A stretch of DNA of 7,869 nt from Spirochaeta sp. (GTDB taxonomy: Bacteria; Spirochaetota; Spirochaetia; Spirochaetales_E; Spirochaetaceae_B). Below, piece after piece: positions 1 through 7,869 of this stretch. The position numbers were made by a program, and so were the translations under genes. The stretch is taken from positions 1 through 7,869 of the forward strand of contig JAUUYD010000093.1 of NCBI GenBank assembly GCA_030590585.1, read 5' to 3'. Within the stretch, counting starts at the first letter, position 1, and the number at the start of each line of letters is the position of its first letter. Under the pieces are notes generated by a model. It searched no databases. It had not been told where the DNA came from and saw only the letters and a list, made by a program, of their open reading frames with translations.

Positions 1-357
1 AATTATGCCAGGATAGCGTTCAAGCAGATGGATCACGAGGATGTTGCACCATACCTTGTCGGTCCGACGGCAATTGCTTATTGCAGTGATGAAGCCGGTC
101 CGGTAGCCAAAGCGATGCTCAAGCTCGCAAAAAACATGCCTGTTGAACTCAAAGGCGGACTCTTTGATGGTGAAGTCTATGATCTCGGGGCTGTAGAGTC
201 CTTCAGTAAACTTCCCACCAGACTTGAACTCATTCAAATGCTTATGAGCACCATGAATGCACCGGCTCAGAACATGGTTTATGTCTTGAACGGTGTAACC
301 ACCAAATTGGTACGGACTCTTGTGGCAGTTCGGGAACAGAAAGCTCAGGAAGGTTGA
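1..357 (+). CDS. rplJ: 50S ribosomal protein L10, 5'-truncated by window edge
   Basis: L10 anchors the L7/L12 dimers to the 23S rRNA at the base of the ribosomal stalk and, in many bacteria, represses its own operon by binding the mRNA leader. The frame is open from base 1 and ends at TGA 355-357, giving 118 codons; by comparison with E. coli L10 about 55-60 N-terminal residues, including most of the rRNA-binding part, lie upstream of the window. The segment YLVGPTAIAY (codons from about 49) matches the conserved FVGPTLIAY region, followed by the KLPTRLELIQMLMSTM stretch and the C-terminal LVRTLVAVREQKA helix that binds L7/L12. The region after the MSTM motif is about 11 residues longer than in E. 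coli, which suggests an extra L7/L12 docking segment. The next gene is rplL, 133 bases downstream, the usual partner. The identification is secure; only the start is unseen. Confidence 0.96.
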   Translation, partial: NYARIAFKQMDHEDVAPYLVGPTAIAYCSDEAGPVAKAMLKLAKNMPVELKGGLFDGEVYDLGAVESFSKLPTRLELIQMLMSTMNAPAQNMVYVLNGVTTKLVRTLVAVREQKAQEG

Positions 358-377
358 TTTCTGTATAAAATGTTCAA

Positions 378-419
378 TAGACAACTGGATCACGGCGTTG
401 CCGAGGATCTGGTTGTTTG
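378..419 (+). promoter_or_regulatory. Strong intergenic RNA hairpin between rplJ and rplL, possible attenuator or processing site
   Basis: Bases 379-391 pair with 406-418 as an unbroken 13-pair helix (10 Watson-Crick, 3 G-U), with one more possible G-U pair outside (378/419). Inside it, after a small internal loop, CGGC 393-396 pairs with GCCG 400-403 around a GTT loop. The 3' side is followed by GAAAAATAAACGG and not by a run of T, so it is a poor intrinsic terminator. It lies 20 bases after the rplJ stop and about 70 bases before rplL. A role in mRNA processing, protection of the rplL message, or translational control is inferred. The right arm is repeated at 445-454 and could compete for the same left arm. 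Confidence 0.6.
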
Positions 420-464
420 AAAAATAAACGGCTTCAGTCTTCAATGGTTGTCTGCTGTCGTCGT

Positions 465-470
465 TATAAT
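465..470 (+). promoter_or_regulatory. Candidate -10 box (TATAAT) of an internal rplL promoter
   Basis: A perfect sigma-70 type TATAAT lies 20 bases before the rplL start. No good -35 box is present: the best match is TTCAAT at 440-445 with a long 19-base spacer. A start about 7 bases after the box would fall near 476-478 and leave a leader of only about 14 bases that still keeps the AGGAG ribosome binding site. The stretch just before a start codon is often AT-rich, so this may be chance; I rate it as a candidate only. Confidence 0.25.
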
Positions 471-477
471 TCATAAT

Positions 478-482
478 AGGAG
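478..482 (+). promoter_or_regulatory. Ribosome binding site of rplL
   Basis: AGGAG ends 8 bases before the ATG at 491, in an AT-rich and probably unstructured context, which fits the strong translation needed for a multi-copy stalk protein. It fixes the rplL start. Confidence 0.85.
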
Positions 483-490
483 AAGATAAT

Positions 491-868
491 ATGACTACCG
501 AAGAAATTCTTGATGCCATTGCAGGCATGACAGTTCTTGAGGTTTCCGAACTTGTAAAGGCTATGGAAGAGAAGTTCGGCGTTACTGCCGCGGCTCCTGT
601 TGCTGTTGCCGCCGGCCCTGCTGCCGGAGCACCCGCTGAAGCAGTTGAAGAGCAGACTGAGTTCGATGTCGTTCTTACCGGTTTCGGTGACGGCAAAAAA
701 ATCGGCGTGATCAAAGAGGTTCGTGCCATCACAGGTCTGGGTCTTAAAGAAGCCAAGGAACTCGTTGAGGGTGACAATGGAGTCGTCAAGGAAGGCGTAT
801 CCAAAGATGACGCTGCTTCTGTCAAAGAGAAGCTTGAGGCTGCCGGCGCTGCTGTCGAGGTTAAGTAA
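491..868 (+). CDS. rplL: 50S ribosomal protein L7/L12
   Basis: L7/L12 is the multi-copy, flexible stalk protein that recruits translation GTPases (EF-Tu, EF-G, IF2, RF3) to the ribosome. The complete 125-residue protein shows the standard three parts: an N-terminal helical dimerisation and L10-binding domain (about residues 1-31, [11 protein letters not shown]), an Ala/Pro/Gly-rich hinge (about 32-53), and a globular C-terminal domain (about 55-125). The C-terminal domain carries the conserved [19 protein letters not shown] factor-binding stretch and ends in AGAAVEVK. Length is typical of the family (about 120-130). The ATG at 491 is supported by an AGGAG site 8 bases upstream, and the stop is TAA 866-868. 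It sits between rplJ and rpoB, as in most bacteria. Its reading frame differs from that of the other three genes. No oddities were seen. Confidence 0.98.
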   Translation: MTTEEILDAIAGMTVLEVSELVKAMEEKFGVTAAAPVAVAAGPAAGAPAEAVEEQTEFDVVLTGFGDGKKIGVIKEVRAITGLGLKEAKELVEGDNGVVKEGVSKDDAASVKEKLEAAGAAVEVK

Positions 869-912
869 TCGTTACTCGATTGTGCGTATTTGCCAATTAG
901 AAAATCTCAATC

Positions 913-943
913 GACCACCGGGACCTGAAGGTTCCCGGTGGTT
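913..943 (+). terminator. Terminator-like hairpin between rplL and rpoB, probable partial attenuator
   Basis: Bases 914-923 (ACCACCGGGA) pair perfectly with 933-942, and after a single bulged T (932) the pairs C924-G931 and C925-G930 close a TGAA tetraloop. It is a very stable GC-rich stem. The T run that follows is short (942-944, then CGTG), so full termination is unlikely. In E. coli the rplL-rpoB gap holds a partial attenuator, plus an RNase III site, that lowers rpoBC transcription relative to the ribosomal genes; the same role is inferred here from position and structure. GGGACC in the left arm (920-925) recurs at 952-957 and could pair with the right arm instead. Confidence 0.65.
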
Positions 944-978
944 TCGTGTCAGGGACCAGTTCCTTAAGATAATGTCCA

Positions 979-984
979 GGGAGG
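979..984 (+). promoter_or_regulatory. Ribosome binding site of rpoB
   Basis: GGGAGG, close to the AGGAGG consensus, ends 6 bases before the ATG at 991. This supports that start, as does the N-terminal sequence, which resembles treponemal beta from its first residues. Confidence 0.85.
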
Positions 985-990
985 ATAAGA

Positions 991-3900
991 ATGTTCGAAA
1001 GATCGCAAGTAGAGGGCCGTAGTTTTATCGGCCACGGTTACGACGAAGTCATCGAACTCCCGGATCTCATAGATGTCCAACTCTCATCTTACGAGAAATT
1101 TCTCCAGCGTGAAGCACTTGTTTCAGGTGGGGAATTGAAAAAACAGGGTCTTGAAGAAGTTTTTCAGGCCATTTTTCCCATTGAAAGTTCCAACGGTGAG
1201 CTCATGCTGGATTTTGATTATTATAATCTGGATTTTACAGCCGTAAAGCTTACCGAAGCAGAATGCAAGCGAAAGGGACTCACCTTCGGAGTACCCATTA
1301 AAGCTCGAGTAAATCTGATATTCCAGTCAACCGGTGAAATCCGGCAGAAAGACATATATATGGGCGATCTTCCTCTGATGACAAACCGCGGAACCTTTAT
1401 AATCAACGGTGCCGAGCGGGTAGTTGTCAGTCAGATTCATCGCAGCCCCGGGGTTATTTTTTCTGAAGAAAAAGGTGTTTACAGTTCAAGAATAATTCCC
1501 TACCGGGGTTCCTGGCTTGAATTTGAAATAGATCCTAAAAAAGAACTTATTTTTGCAAAAATTGACCGTAAGAAAAAAATTCTTGGAACAATTTTCCTCA
1601 GAGCCCTGGGATTCGATACCCGGGAAAAGATCATCGATCTTTTTTATGAGAAAAAGGCAGTCAAACTTACGGGGAAAAGAGACAAGGACGATGCCCTCGT
1701 CGGTTCAATTCTTGCGGAAGCAGTCTGGGTGACTCAGGATGGCGGTGAAAAGAAAAAGCTCTACCGTGCAGCTGAAAAACTGCATCCCCACGACCTGGAT
1801 GAACTGGTCCAGGCCAAGGTTAAAAAGCTGATCGTTATTGACATGGATCATGAGAGCTCACTTCACTCCGACATGATACTTGAGTGTTTTGATCGGGAAG
1901 AAACCAGATTCAATAAAGATGATCCGAACCAGGATGAACCAACGAAAGAGGAAGCCCTGGCTTCTGTTTACTCAGTTCTTATGCCCGGAGAACCGATTAC
2001 CATTGATGCCGCTGAACGCGATTTAACCTCAATGTTTTTCTCTCCCCGCCGCTACGATCTGGGACGTGTGGGACGTTATAAACTCAACAAAAAATTCGAT
2101 CAGGACGAGAATATCAAGGATCTGGTGTTAAATCGCCAGGACGTAGTTCATACCATGAACTACCTCATCAGTGTTTATGTGGGTGAGAAGCAGGTTGATG
2201 ATATTGATCATCTTGGAAACAGGCGAATCCGTTCAGTCGGTGAACTTCTGGGTAATTCCCTCAAAACGGCCTTCAGCCGTATGGAGAGGATCGCCAAGGA
2301 ACGCATGAGTCTCAAAGAAACTGAAACACTGAAACCTCAGGATCTTGTTTCCATTAAACCCATTGTGGCGGCCATCAAGGAATTCTTTGGCTCCAGTCAA
2401 CTCTCCCAGTTCATGGACCAGGTGAATCCGCTTTCTGAACTCACCCATAAAAGGCGTCTGAATGCATTGGGTCCAGGTGGTTTGTCACGGGACAGGGCAG
2501 GATTTGAGGTACGTGATGTCCATTACACTCATTACGGTCGAATGTGTCCTATTGAAACCCCTGAAGGTCCGAATATCGGACTGATAGTTTCCTTAGCCAA
2601 CTACACCCGGATTAATGATTACGGATTCCTTGAGACACCTTACAGAAAGGTTGTTGACGGAATTGCTTCAAGAGATGTGGAATATCTTTCTGCAATCGAT
2701 GAAGAAAAGTACTTTATTGCCCAGGCCAGTGCCGCGATTGATGACAAAGGCAAATTTCAGGAAAAAATGGTTGCGGTCCGGAGAAACGGTGACTATACCG
2801 TCAAAGTTCCCGGTGAAATCAAATATATGGACGTTTCACCCAGGCAGATAATCTCCACAGCAGCCAGTCTGATTCCATTTCTGGAGCATGATGATGCAAA
2901 CCGTGCCCTGATGGGCTGTAATATGCAGCGTCAGGCTGTACCATTACTTTTCCCTGAGGCTCCCCTTGTTGGAACCGGTATGGAAGGGAAAGCCGCCTAT
3001 GACTCGGGAGTACTGGTAAAAGCCAAAGAGACGGGAACTGTCGATTATGTTTCCTCTACACAAATAGATGTAAAGAAAAATGACGGTGAGATTGACACTT
3101 ACAATCTTATAAAGTACCAGCGAACCAACCAGGATACCTGCTTCAACCAGCGGCCCATGGCCAGAGTTGGTGATACAATAAAAGCCGGAGAAGTTCTTGC
3201 CGACGGCCCGTCCACACGTTCGGGAGAATTGGCCCTCGGGCGAAACCTTCTTGTGGGTTTTGTTCCCTGGAACGGTTACAACTTTGAAGATGCGGTTCTG
3301 ATATCCGAGAAAGTCGTCAAAGATGACTACTATACATCAATACATATCAAGGAATTTGTAACCGAGGTGAGGGAAACCAAGCTCGGACCTGAAAAGCTTA
3401 CCAGGGACATCCCCAATATGGCGGAGAAATCTCTGGAGCATCTTGATAGTGAAGGAATCGTTCGGATAGGAGCTAACGCAAAATCCGGAGCCATTCTTGT
3501 AGGTAAAGTGACGCCTAAAAGCGAAACTGAAACCACACCGGAGTTCAAATTGCTGAACTCGATATTCGGTGAGAAAGCAAAGGAAGTCAGGGATACCTCA
3601 CTCAAGCTTCCCCACGGTGTTGGTGGAACGGTAATTGATGTTCAGCGCCTCAAACGAAGTGAGGGCGACGATTTAAATCCCGGCGTCGATGAAGTTGTAA
3701 AAGTTCTTATTGCCACCAAGCGCAAGCTGAAAGAAGGCGATAAGATGGCCGGTCGTCATGGTAACAAGGGTGTTGTCGCCCGGGTGCTGCCCGAAGAAGA
3801 CATGCCCTACACCGATGATGGTAAACCTCTGGATGTCTGTTTAAATCCTTTAGGGGTACCTTCCCGTATGAATATCGGCCAGATAATGGAAACCATGCTT

Positions 3901-4482
3901 GGAATGGCCGGTGCCCAGCTGGGCAAAATGTATGAAACCCCGGTTTTTCAGTCGGCGTCCACAGAAGAAATCTCAGATGAACTGGAAAAAGCGGGATTGC
4001 AGCGAGCTTCCAAAATGACACTTCATGACGGATTAACCGGTGAAGTATTTGAGAATCCGGTATTTGTCGGCTACATGTATTATCTGAAACTTCACCATCT
4101 GGTGGATGACAAGATGCACGCCAGATCTACCGGACCTTACTCTCTGGTAACCCAGCAGCCCCTGGGCGGTAAAGCTCAGTTCGGCGGTCAGCGTCTGGGT
4201 GAAATGGAAGTCTGGGCACTGGAAGCCTACGGTGCCGCGAATACCCTGCAGGAACTGATGACCATCAAGTCCGATGACATGATAGGACGCGCAAAAATAT
4301 ATGAAAGTATTGTGAAGGGGGATCCGTCAACGAGTGCCGGTATTCCGGAATCCTTCAATGTTCTGGTTCAGGAGTTACGCGGTCTGGCACTGGATGTACG
4401 AATCTTTGATTCAAAAGGCAAACAGCTTCCGTTTACAGAGCGCGACGAAGAGCTATTGAACCGGCAGGGCGGCAGGTTCTAG
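991..4482 (+). CDS. rpoB: DNA-directed RNA polymerase subunit beta
   Basis: Beta is one of the two large catalytic subunits of RNA polymerase; it forms one pincer of the clamp, binds the RNA-DNA hybrid and holds the rifampicin pocket. The complete 1163-residue protein is collinear with E. coli beta. Visible landmarks: the protrusion/lobe region (about 130-180, [20 protein letters not shown]); Rif cluster I (about 469-493, with Q473, F474, D476, H486, R489 and N491); cluster [15 protein letters not shown] (520-532); NGYNFED (761-767, acidic E766/D767); [12 protein letters not shown] (916-927, with K918 and K926 equivalent to E. coli K1065 and K1073); and the C-terminal [19 protein letters not shown] region. 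Asn491 replaces E. coli Ser531, a change known to accompany natural rifampicin resistance in Treponema and Borrelia. The protein is shorter than E. coli beta mainly because the large insert before GDKMAGRHG is absent (junction about residues 885-893) and the lobe insert is smaller. It ends with TAG 4480-4482, 9 bases before rpoC. Confidence 0.99.
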   Translation: MFERSQVEGRSFIGHGYDEVIELPDLIDVQLSSYEKFLQREALVSGGELKKQGLEEVFQAIFPIESSNGELMLDFDYYNLDFTAVKLTEAECKRKGLTFGVPIKARVNLIFQSTGEIRQKDIYMGDLPLMTNRGTFIINGAERVVVSQIHRSPGVIFSEEKGVYSSRIIPYRGSWLEFEIDPKKELIFAKIDRKKKILGTIFLRALGFDTREKIIDLFYEKKAVKLTGKRDKDDALVGSILAEAVWVTQDGGEKKKLYRAAEKLHPHDLDELVQAKVKKLIVIDMDHESSLHSDMILECFDREETRFNKDDPNQDEPTKEEALASVYSVLMPGEPITIDAAERDLTSMFFSPRRYDLGRVGRYKLNKKFDQDENIKDLVLNRQDVVHTMNYLISVYVGEKQVDDIDHLGNRRIRSVGELLGNSLKTAFSRMERIAKERMSLKETETLKPQDLVSIKPIVAAIKEFFGSSQLSQFMDQVNPLSELTHKRRLNALGPGGLSRDRAGFEVRDVHYTHYGRMCPIETPEGPNIGLIVSLANYTRINDYGFLETPYRKVVDGIASRDVEYLSAIDEEKYFIAQASAAIDDKGKFQEKMVAVRRNGDYTVKVPGEIKYMDVSPRQIISTAASLIPFLEHDDANRALMGCNMQRQAVPLLFPEAPLVGTGMEGKAAYDSGVLVKAKETGTVDYVSSTQIDVKKNDGEIDTYNLIKYQRTNQDTCFNQRPMARVGDTIKAGEVLADGPSTRSGELALGRNLLVGFVPWNGYNFEDAVLISEKVVKDDYYTSIHIKEFVTEVRETKLGPEKLTRDIPNMAEKSLEHLDSEGIVRIGANAKSGAILVGKVTPKSETETTPEFKLLNSIFGEKAKEVRDTSLKLPHGVGGTVIDVQRLKRSEGDDLNPGVDEVVKVLIATKRKLKEGDKMAGRHGNKGVVARVLPEEDMPYTDDGKPLDVCLNPLGVPSRMNIGQIMETMLGMAGAQLGKMYETPVFQSASTEEISDELEKAGLQRASKMTLHDGLTGEVFENPVFVGYMYYLKLHHLVDDKMHARSTGPYSLVTQQPLGGKAQFGGQRLGEMEVWALEAYGAANTLQELMTIKSDDMIGRAKIYESIVKGDPSTSAGIPESFNVLVQELRGLALDVRIFDSKGKQLPFTERDEELLNRQGGRF

Positions 4483-4486
4483 GAGG
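4481..4486 (+). promoter_or_regulatory. Ribosome binding site of rpoC overlapping the rpoB stop
   Basis: A perfect AGGAGG begins inside the TAG stop of rpoB (4480-4482) and ends 5 bases before the rpoC ATG at 4492. The overlap means ribosomes ending rpoB sit on the rpoC start site, so translational coupling is likely, which would help balance beta and beta prime. Confidence 0.9.
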
Positions 4487-4491
4487 AATCT

Positions 4492-7400
4492 ATGAAGGAA
4501 ATCCATGATTTTGACAGCCTGATGATTAAATTGGCCTCCCCGGAGCAGATCCGGGCATGGTCTTACGGTGAAGTAAAGAAACCTGAAACCATCAACTACA
4601 GAACATTACGTCCGGAGAAAGACGGTCTGTTCTGTGAGCGAATCTTCGGGACAACCAAAGAGTGGGAATGCTACTGCGGGAAATTCAAGTCCATACGGTA
4701 CAAAGGTGTAATCTGCGACCGTTGTGGAGTGGAAGTTACCCATTTCAAGGTCCGTCGCGAGCGTATGGGCCACATAGAGCTTGCATCTCCGGTCTCTCAT
4801 ATCTGGTATTATCGTTCAGTTCCGTCCCGCATGGGGCTGCTGCTTGATCTGTCAATTGCGGCTCTGCGCAGCATACTGTACTACGAGAAATATGTAGTAA
4901 TTGAGCCGGGTGACACCGAACTTAAAATGATGCAGCTTCTCACTGAAGAGGAGTTTGCCGAAGCCCGTGAGCGTTTCGGGGTAAGCTTTACCGCCGGAAT
5001 TGGTGCCGAGGCAGTTCGTACCCTGCTGGAGAACATTGATCTTGATGCGCTTTCCGCGGAGCTGCGGGTAATCATGGTGGAGAAGGGCGCCAAAGCTGAT
5101 AAACGCCTTCTTAAACGCATCGAGATAGTTGAGAACTTCCGTGATTCGGGGAACCGCTCGGAGTGGATGATACTCGATGTGATTCCGGTAATTCCCCCTG
5201 AACTGCGGCCCATGGTGCAGTTGGATGGTGGGCGTTTTGCAACAAGTGATTTGAATGACCTCTACCGCCGTGTCATCAACCGTAATAACCGCCTGAAGAG
5301 ACTTATGTCCCTGAATGCGCCTGATATTATTATACGTAACGAAAAACGTATGCTTCAGGAAGCGGTTGATGCTCTCTTTGACAATACGAAAAAGAAGAAG
5401 GTGGTTAAAGGCGCCTCAAACAGGCCGCTCAAATCTCTTTCCGATCTCCTAAAAGGAAAACAGGGCCGTTTCCGGCAGAATCTGCTGGGTAAACGTGTCG
5501 ACTATTCCGGTCGATCGGTAATTGTTGTCGGCCCCAAACTCAAACTGCATCAATGCGGCCTGCCGACCAAGATGGCCCTGGAACTCTACAAGCCTTTCAT
5601 TATGAAAAAGCTGGTGGAGAAAGATGTCGTTTACAACATCAAGAAGGCTAAGTCACTTGTTGAACAGGAAACTCCGGAAGTCTGGTCCGTTCTGGACGAG
5701 GTTGTCCGTGAGCATCCTGTACTGCTTAACCGTGCCCCCACTCTGCATCGTCTTGGCATTCAGGCTTTTGAACCCGTACTGGTTGAAGGTAAAGCCATAC
5801 AGCTGCATCCCCTTGTCTGTCATGCCTACAATGCCGACTTTGACGGTGATCAGATGGCCGTACATGTACCGCTGACTCAAGCCGCACAGATAGAGTGCTG
5901 GACCTTGATGCTTGCGGATACAAACCTTCTGAATCCGGCAAACGGACAACCGGTGGTCTTCCCGTCTCAGGACATGGTTATGGGGCTGTACTCATTAACT
6001 AAAGATCGTGCCGGCGACAAGGGAGAGGGCCGTTATTACAGCTCACAGAATGAAGTAATGATGGCTGTTGATGGTGGCGCCGTGTCATGGCATGCCCTGA
6101 TCAATGTTAAAATCGATGATGAATGGATTGAAACCACACCGGGCAGGGTTGTGTTTAACGACAGACTTCCAAAGGGAGTTGTCTATGTAAACGAAACCTT
6201 GAGTGACAAGGTTATCAGAAATCTTGTTATGAGATCCTTCAAAGACTATGGAAACTACACCACAGTTCAGCTTCTGGATTCTCTGAAAAATATCGGATTT
6301 GAATTCGCCACGAAGATGGGTACTACCATCGGTATGGATGACATTCTTGTTCCTGAAGAGAAAAAGGATCTGATTGAAGCTGCGAACGGTGAAGTGGATA
6401 AAATCCAGAGTCAGTACCGGGATGGTCATATCACCTCTGAAGAACGCTACAACAGGGTTATTGAGGTTTGGGGTAAAACCAACGAAGAGTTGGCCAATGT
6501 GATGATGGACCACCTCAAGAAGGACCAAAACGGATTCAACAACGTTTTTATGATGGCCGACTCAGGTGCTCGTGGTTCCAGGAACCAGATCAGACAGCTG
6601 GCAGGAATGCGGGGTCTGATGGCCAAGCCTTCGGGTGATATCATTGAACTTCCCATCCGATCGAACTTTAAAGAGGGCCTGTCTGTCATCGAGTTCTTTA
6701 TATCAACCAATGGTGCCCGAAAAGGACTGGCGGATACCGCTTTAAAAACTGCGGATGCCGGCTATCTGACACGGCGTCTGGTTGATATTGCCCAGGACGT
6801 TGTTGTGAACATGGATGACTGCGGTACCATCAATGGAATTGATATTGCAGCCCTGAAGGACGGTGAAGAGATTGTTGAATCTCTCTCCGACCGCATTATG
6901 GGCCGTTTTACCCTGGAAAGGGTAAAGCATCCTATCACCGGAGACCTTCTGGTAGATGTGAATCAGGAAATCACCGACGAGATTGCATTTGAAATCGAAG
7001 AACTTGGAATTGAGAGTGTCAGGGTAAGAACTGTACTGACATGTGAGGCCCAGCATGGTGTCTGTATAAAATGCTATGGACGGAACCTGGCAAATCACAG
7101 AACCACCGATATCGGTGAGGCTGTAGGTATTATTGCCGCTCAGTCCATCGGGCAGCCGGGAACACAGCTGACGATGAGAACCTTTCATGTGGGTGGAACG
7201 GCAAGTACCATTGCCGAAGAAAACCGTGTTTCCAAGCGATATCCGCTCCTGGTCAGGGAAATCCACGGTACCTCAGTACCTCTTGAGGATGGACGGCAGC
7301 TTTTCACACGTAAAGGCTTTTTGAAGGTATCCCGGATTCTCGCGGAAATTGAAACTAAAAAAGGTGACGATATAAATCCGAAGGATGGAGACAAGGTCAT

Positions 7401-7869
7401 CAAGGGTGAAGCGGTTCTTGAACGCAAAGGCAGCATTGTTACAGCTGAAGAAAATGCTTTTGCCGTGATTCGAAAGGATAGAATTCTTCTTGTCGCCCAG
7501 GATGAAAAAGTGGAGATCAGAAACGGTTCCACCTTACTCATAACCGAGGGGTATCTCGCAAAAGCCGATGAATCACTGGCCATTTTCGATCCGTTCAGTG
7601 AGCCTATTATTGCCGAAGTAAACGGTATGGTGAAGTTTGAGGATATAATCCCCGGAACCACACTCCGTGAGGAAATCAACGAAGATACCGGGAATATCGA
7701 AAAGAAAATCACCGATACCTCAGCTGATACCCTTCAGCCCCGTATTACCATTATTGATGATGAGGGTAATGATCTTCAGGATTATTATCTGCCGGAGAAC
7801 TCTTATCTCAATATTGAAGATGGAGTTACCGTAAAGGCGGGGCAGACCCTTGCCAAAATGCTTAAAGAG
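4492..7869 (+). CDS. rpoC: DNA-directed RNA polymerase subunit beta prime, 3'-truncated by window edge
   Basis: Beta prime carries the catalytic Mg-binding loop of RNA polymerase and forms the second clamp pincer. The frame is open from ATG 4492 to the window end, 1126 codons; E. coli beta prime has 1407 residues, so roughly 280-300 are missing. Landmarks: first zinc site C60, C62, C75, C78 (CYCG...CDRC); clamp coiled coil that binds sigma (about 253-292, [19 protein letters not shown]); switch region [20 protein letters not shown] (324-343); active-site NADFDGDQM with D449, D451, D453; bridge helix (about 735-768, [20 protein letters not shown]); second zinc site C777, C851, C858, C861; first trigger helix [12 protein letters not shown] (888-899, with M895, R896, H899). 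From about residue 903 the sequence enters an insert resembling E. coli SI3 ([19 protein letters not shown], later [18 protein letters not shown]), in which the window ends; the second trigger helix is not seen. The start is fixed by AGGAGG 5 bases upstream. Nothing suggests a frameshift. Confidence 0.98.
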   Translation, partial: MKEIHDFDSLMIKLASPEQIRAWSYGEVKKPETINYRTLRPEKDGLFCERIFGTTKEWECYCGKFKSIRYKGVICDRCGVEVTHFKVRRERMGHIELASPVSHIWYYRSVPSRMGLLLDLSIAALRSILYYEKYVVIEPGDTELKMMQLLTEEEFAEARERFGVSFTAGIGAEAVRTLLENIDLDALSAELRVIMVEKGAKADKRLLKRIEIVENFRDSGNRSEWMILDVIPVIPPELRPMVQLDGGRFATSDLNDLYRRVINRNNRLKRLMSLNAPDIIIRNEKRMLQEAVDALFDNTKKKKVVKGASNRPLKSLSDLLKGKQGRFRQNLLGKRVDYSGRSVIVVGPKLKLHQCGLPTKMALELYKPFIMKKLVEKDVVYNIKKAKSLVEQETPEVWSVLDEVVREHPVLLNRAPTLHRLGIQAFEPVLVEGKAIQLHPLVCHAYNADFDGDQMAVHVPLTQAAQIECWTLMLADTNLLNPANGQPVVFPSQDMVMGLYSLTKDRAGDKGEGRYYSSQNEVMMAVDGGAVSWHALINVKIDDEWIETTPGRVVFNDRLPKGVVYVNETLSDKVIRNLVMRSFKDYGNYTTVQLLDSLKNIGFEFATKMGTTIGMDDILVPEEKKDLIEAANGEVDKIQSQYRDGHITSEERYNRVIEVWGKTNEELANVMMDHLKKDQNGFNNVFMMADSGARGSRNQIRQLAGMRGLMAKPSGDIIELPIRSNFKEGLSVIEFFISTNGARKGLADTALKTADAGYLTRRLVDIAQDVVVNMDDCGTINGIDIAALKDGEEIVESLSDRIMGRFTLERVKHPITGDLLVDVNQEITDEIAFEIEELGIESVRVRTVLTCEAQHGVCIKCYGRNLANHRTTDIGEAVGIIAAQSIGQPGTQLTMRTFHVGGTASTIAEENRVSKRYPLLVREIHGTSVPLEDGRQLFTRKGFLKVSRILAEIETKKGDDINPKDGDKVIKGEAVLERKGSIVTAEENAFAVIRKDRILLVAQDEKVEIRNGSTLLITEGYLAKADESLAIFDPFSEPIIAEVNGMVKFEDIIPGTTLREEINEDTGNIEKKITDTSADTLQPRITIIDDEGNDLQDYYLPENSYLNIEDGVTVKAGQTLAKMLKE

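Noticed and set aside
360..372. 13-base sequence TCTGTATAAAATG repeated exactly at 7061-7073
   Set aside because: The second copy encodes the conserved second zinc site (VCIKC) of beta prime, so the match is probably chance. The TATAAA at 364-369 has no fitting -35 box.
594..650. GC-rich, Ala-coding, repeat-like stretch in rplL
   Set aside because: It is the normal Ala/Pro/Gly hinge of L7/L12 and not a separate repeat element.
723..1022. Open frame of 99 codons on the + strand spanning the rplL end and rpoB start
   Set aside because: It overlaps the conserved L7/L12 C-terminal domain, the attenuator-like hairpin and the rpoB start. The protein is basic, with no family likeness.
6742..7266. 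Open frame of 174 codons on the - strand
   Set aside because: It is antisense to the bridge helix, second zinc site and trigger helix of rpoC, the most conserved part of the gene. There is no ribosome binding context or family resemblance.
7185..7712. Long open frame of 175 codons on the - strand
   Set aside because: It lies wholly inside rpoC, whose + strand translation is conserved throughout. The antisense product shows no recognisable motif and is Ser-rich in the way expected of an antisense shadow.
1..7869. Mobile element, CRISPR array, tRNA or horizontally acquired gene
   Set aside because: No terminal inverted repeats, spaced direct repeats, tRNA-like cloverleaf or break in composition was seen. 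The window is continuous housekeeping operon.

Overview
The window is a piece of the conserved ribosomal-stalk and RNA polymerase operon: rplJ (L10, 5' end cut off by the window edge), rplL (L7/L12), rpoB (beta) and rpoC (beta prime, 3' end cut off). All genes are on the + strand. I see no mobile element, CRISPR array, tRNA, rRNA or foreign gene, and almost every base lies in one of four housekeeping genes or in two short intergenic regions (133 and 122 bases).

The likely host is a spirochaete, probably a free-living or host-associated member of the Spirochaetales rather than Leptospira. This is judged from overall resemblance of the beta sequence to remembered treponemal RpoB, from its length (1163 residues, close to treponemal and borrelial beta and much shorter than the 1342 of E. 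coli), and from Asn at the position equivalent to E. coli beta Ser531, a hallmark of Treponema and Borrelia. Base composition is moderate and looks even along the window. The genus cannot be fixed from this window.

Layout: 1-357 rplJ C-terminal two thirds; 358-490 intergenic with a strong hairpin that has a competing alternative pairing, then a perfect TATAAT box and the rplL ribosome binding site; 491-868 rplL; 869-990 intergenic with a GC-rich terminator-like hairpin and the rpoB ribosome binding site; 991-4482 rpoB; a 9-base gap with a Shine-Dalgarno that overlaps the rpoB stop; 4492-7869 rpoC, open at the window edge inside the insert that splits the trigger loop.

L10 and L7/L12 form the ribosomal stalk that recruits translation factors. 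Beta and beta prime form the RNA polymerase active centre. L7/L12 is needed in several copies per ribosome and far more than RNA polymerase, so this operon needs steps that raise rplL output over rplJ and lower rpoBC output. The two intergenic hairpins are well placed for that, but their activity is inferred and not shown. No undescribed system is evident; the most useful points are the natural rifampicin-resistance residue, the possibly bistable rplJ-rplL intergenic RNA, and the extended C-terminal helix of L10.
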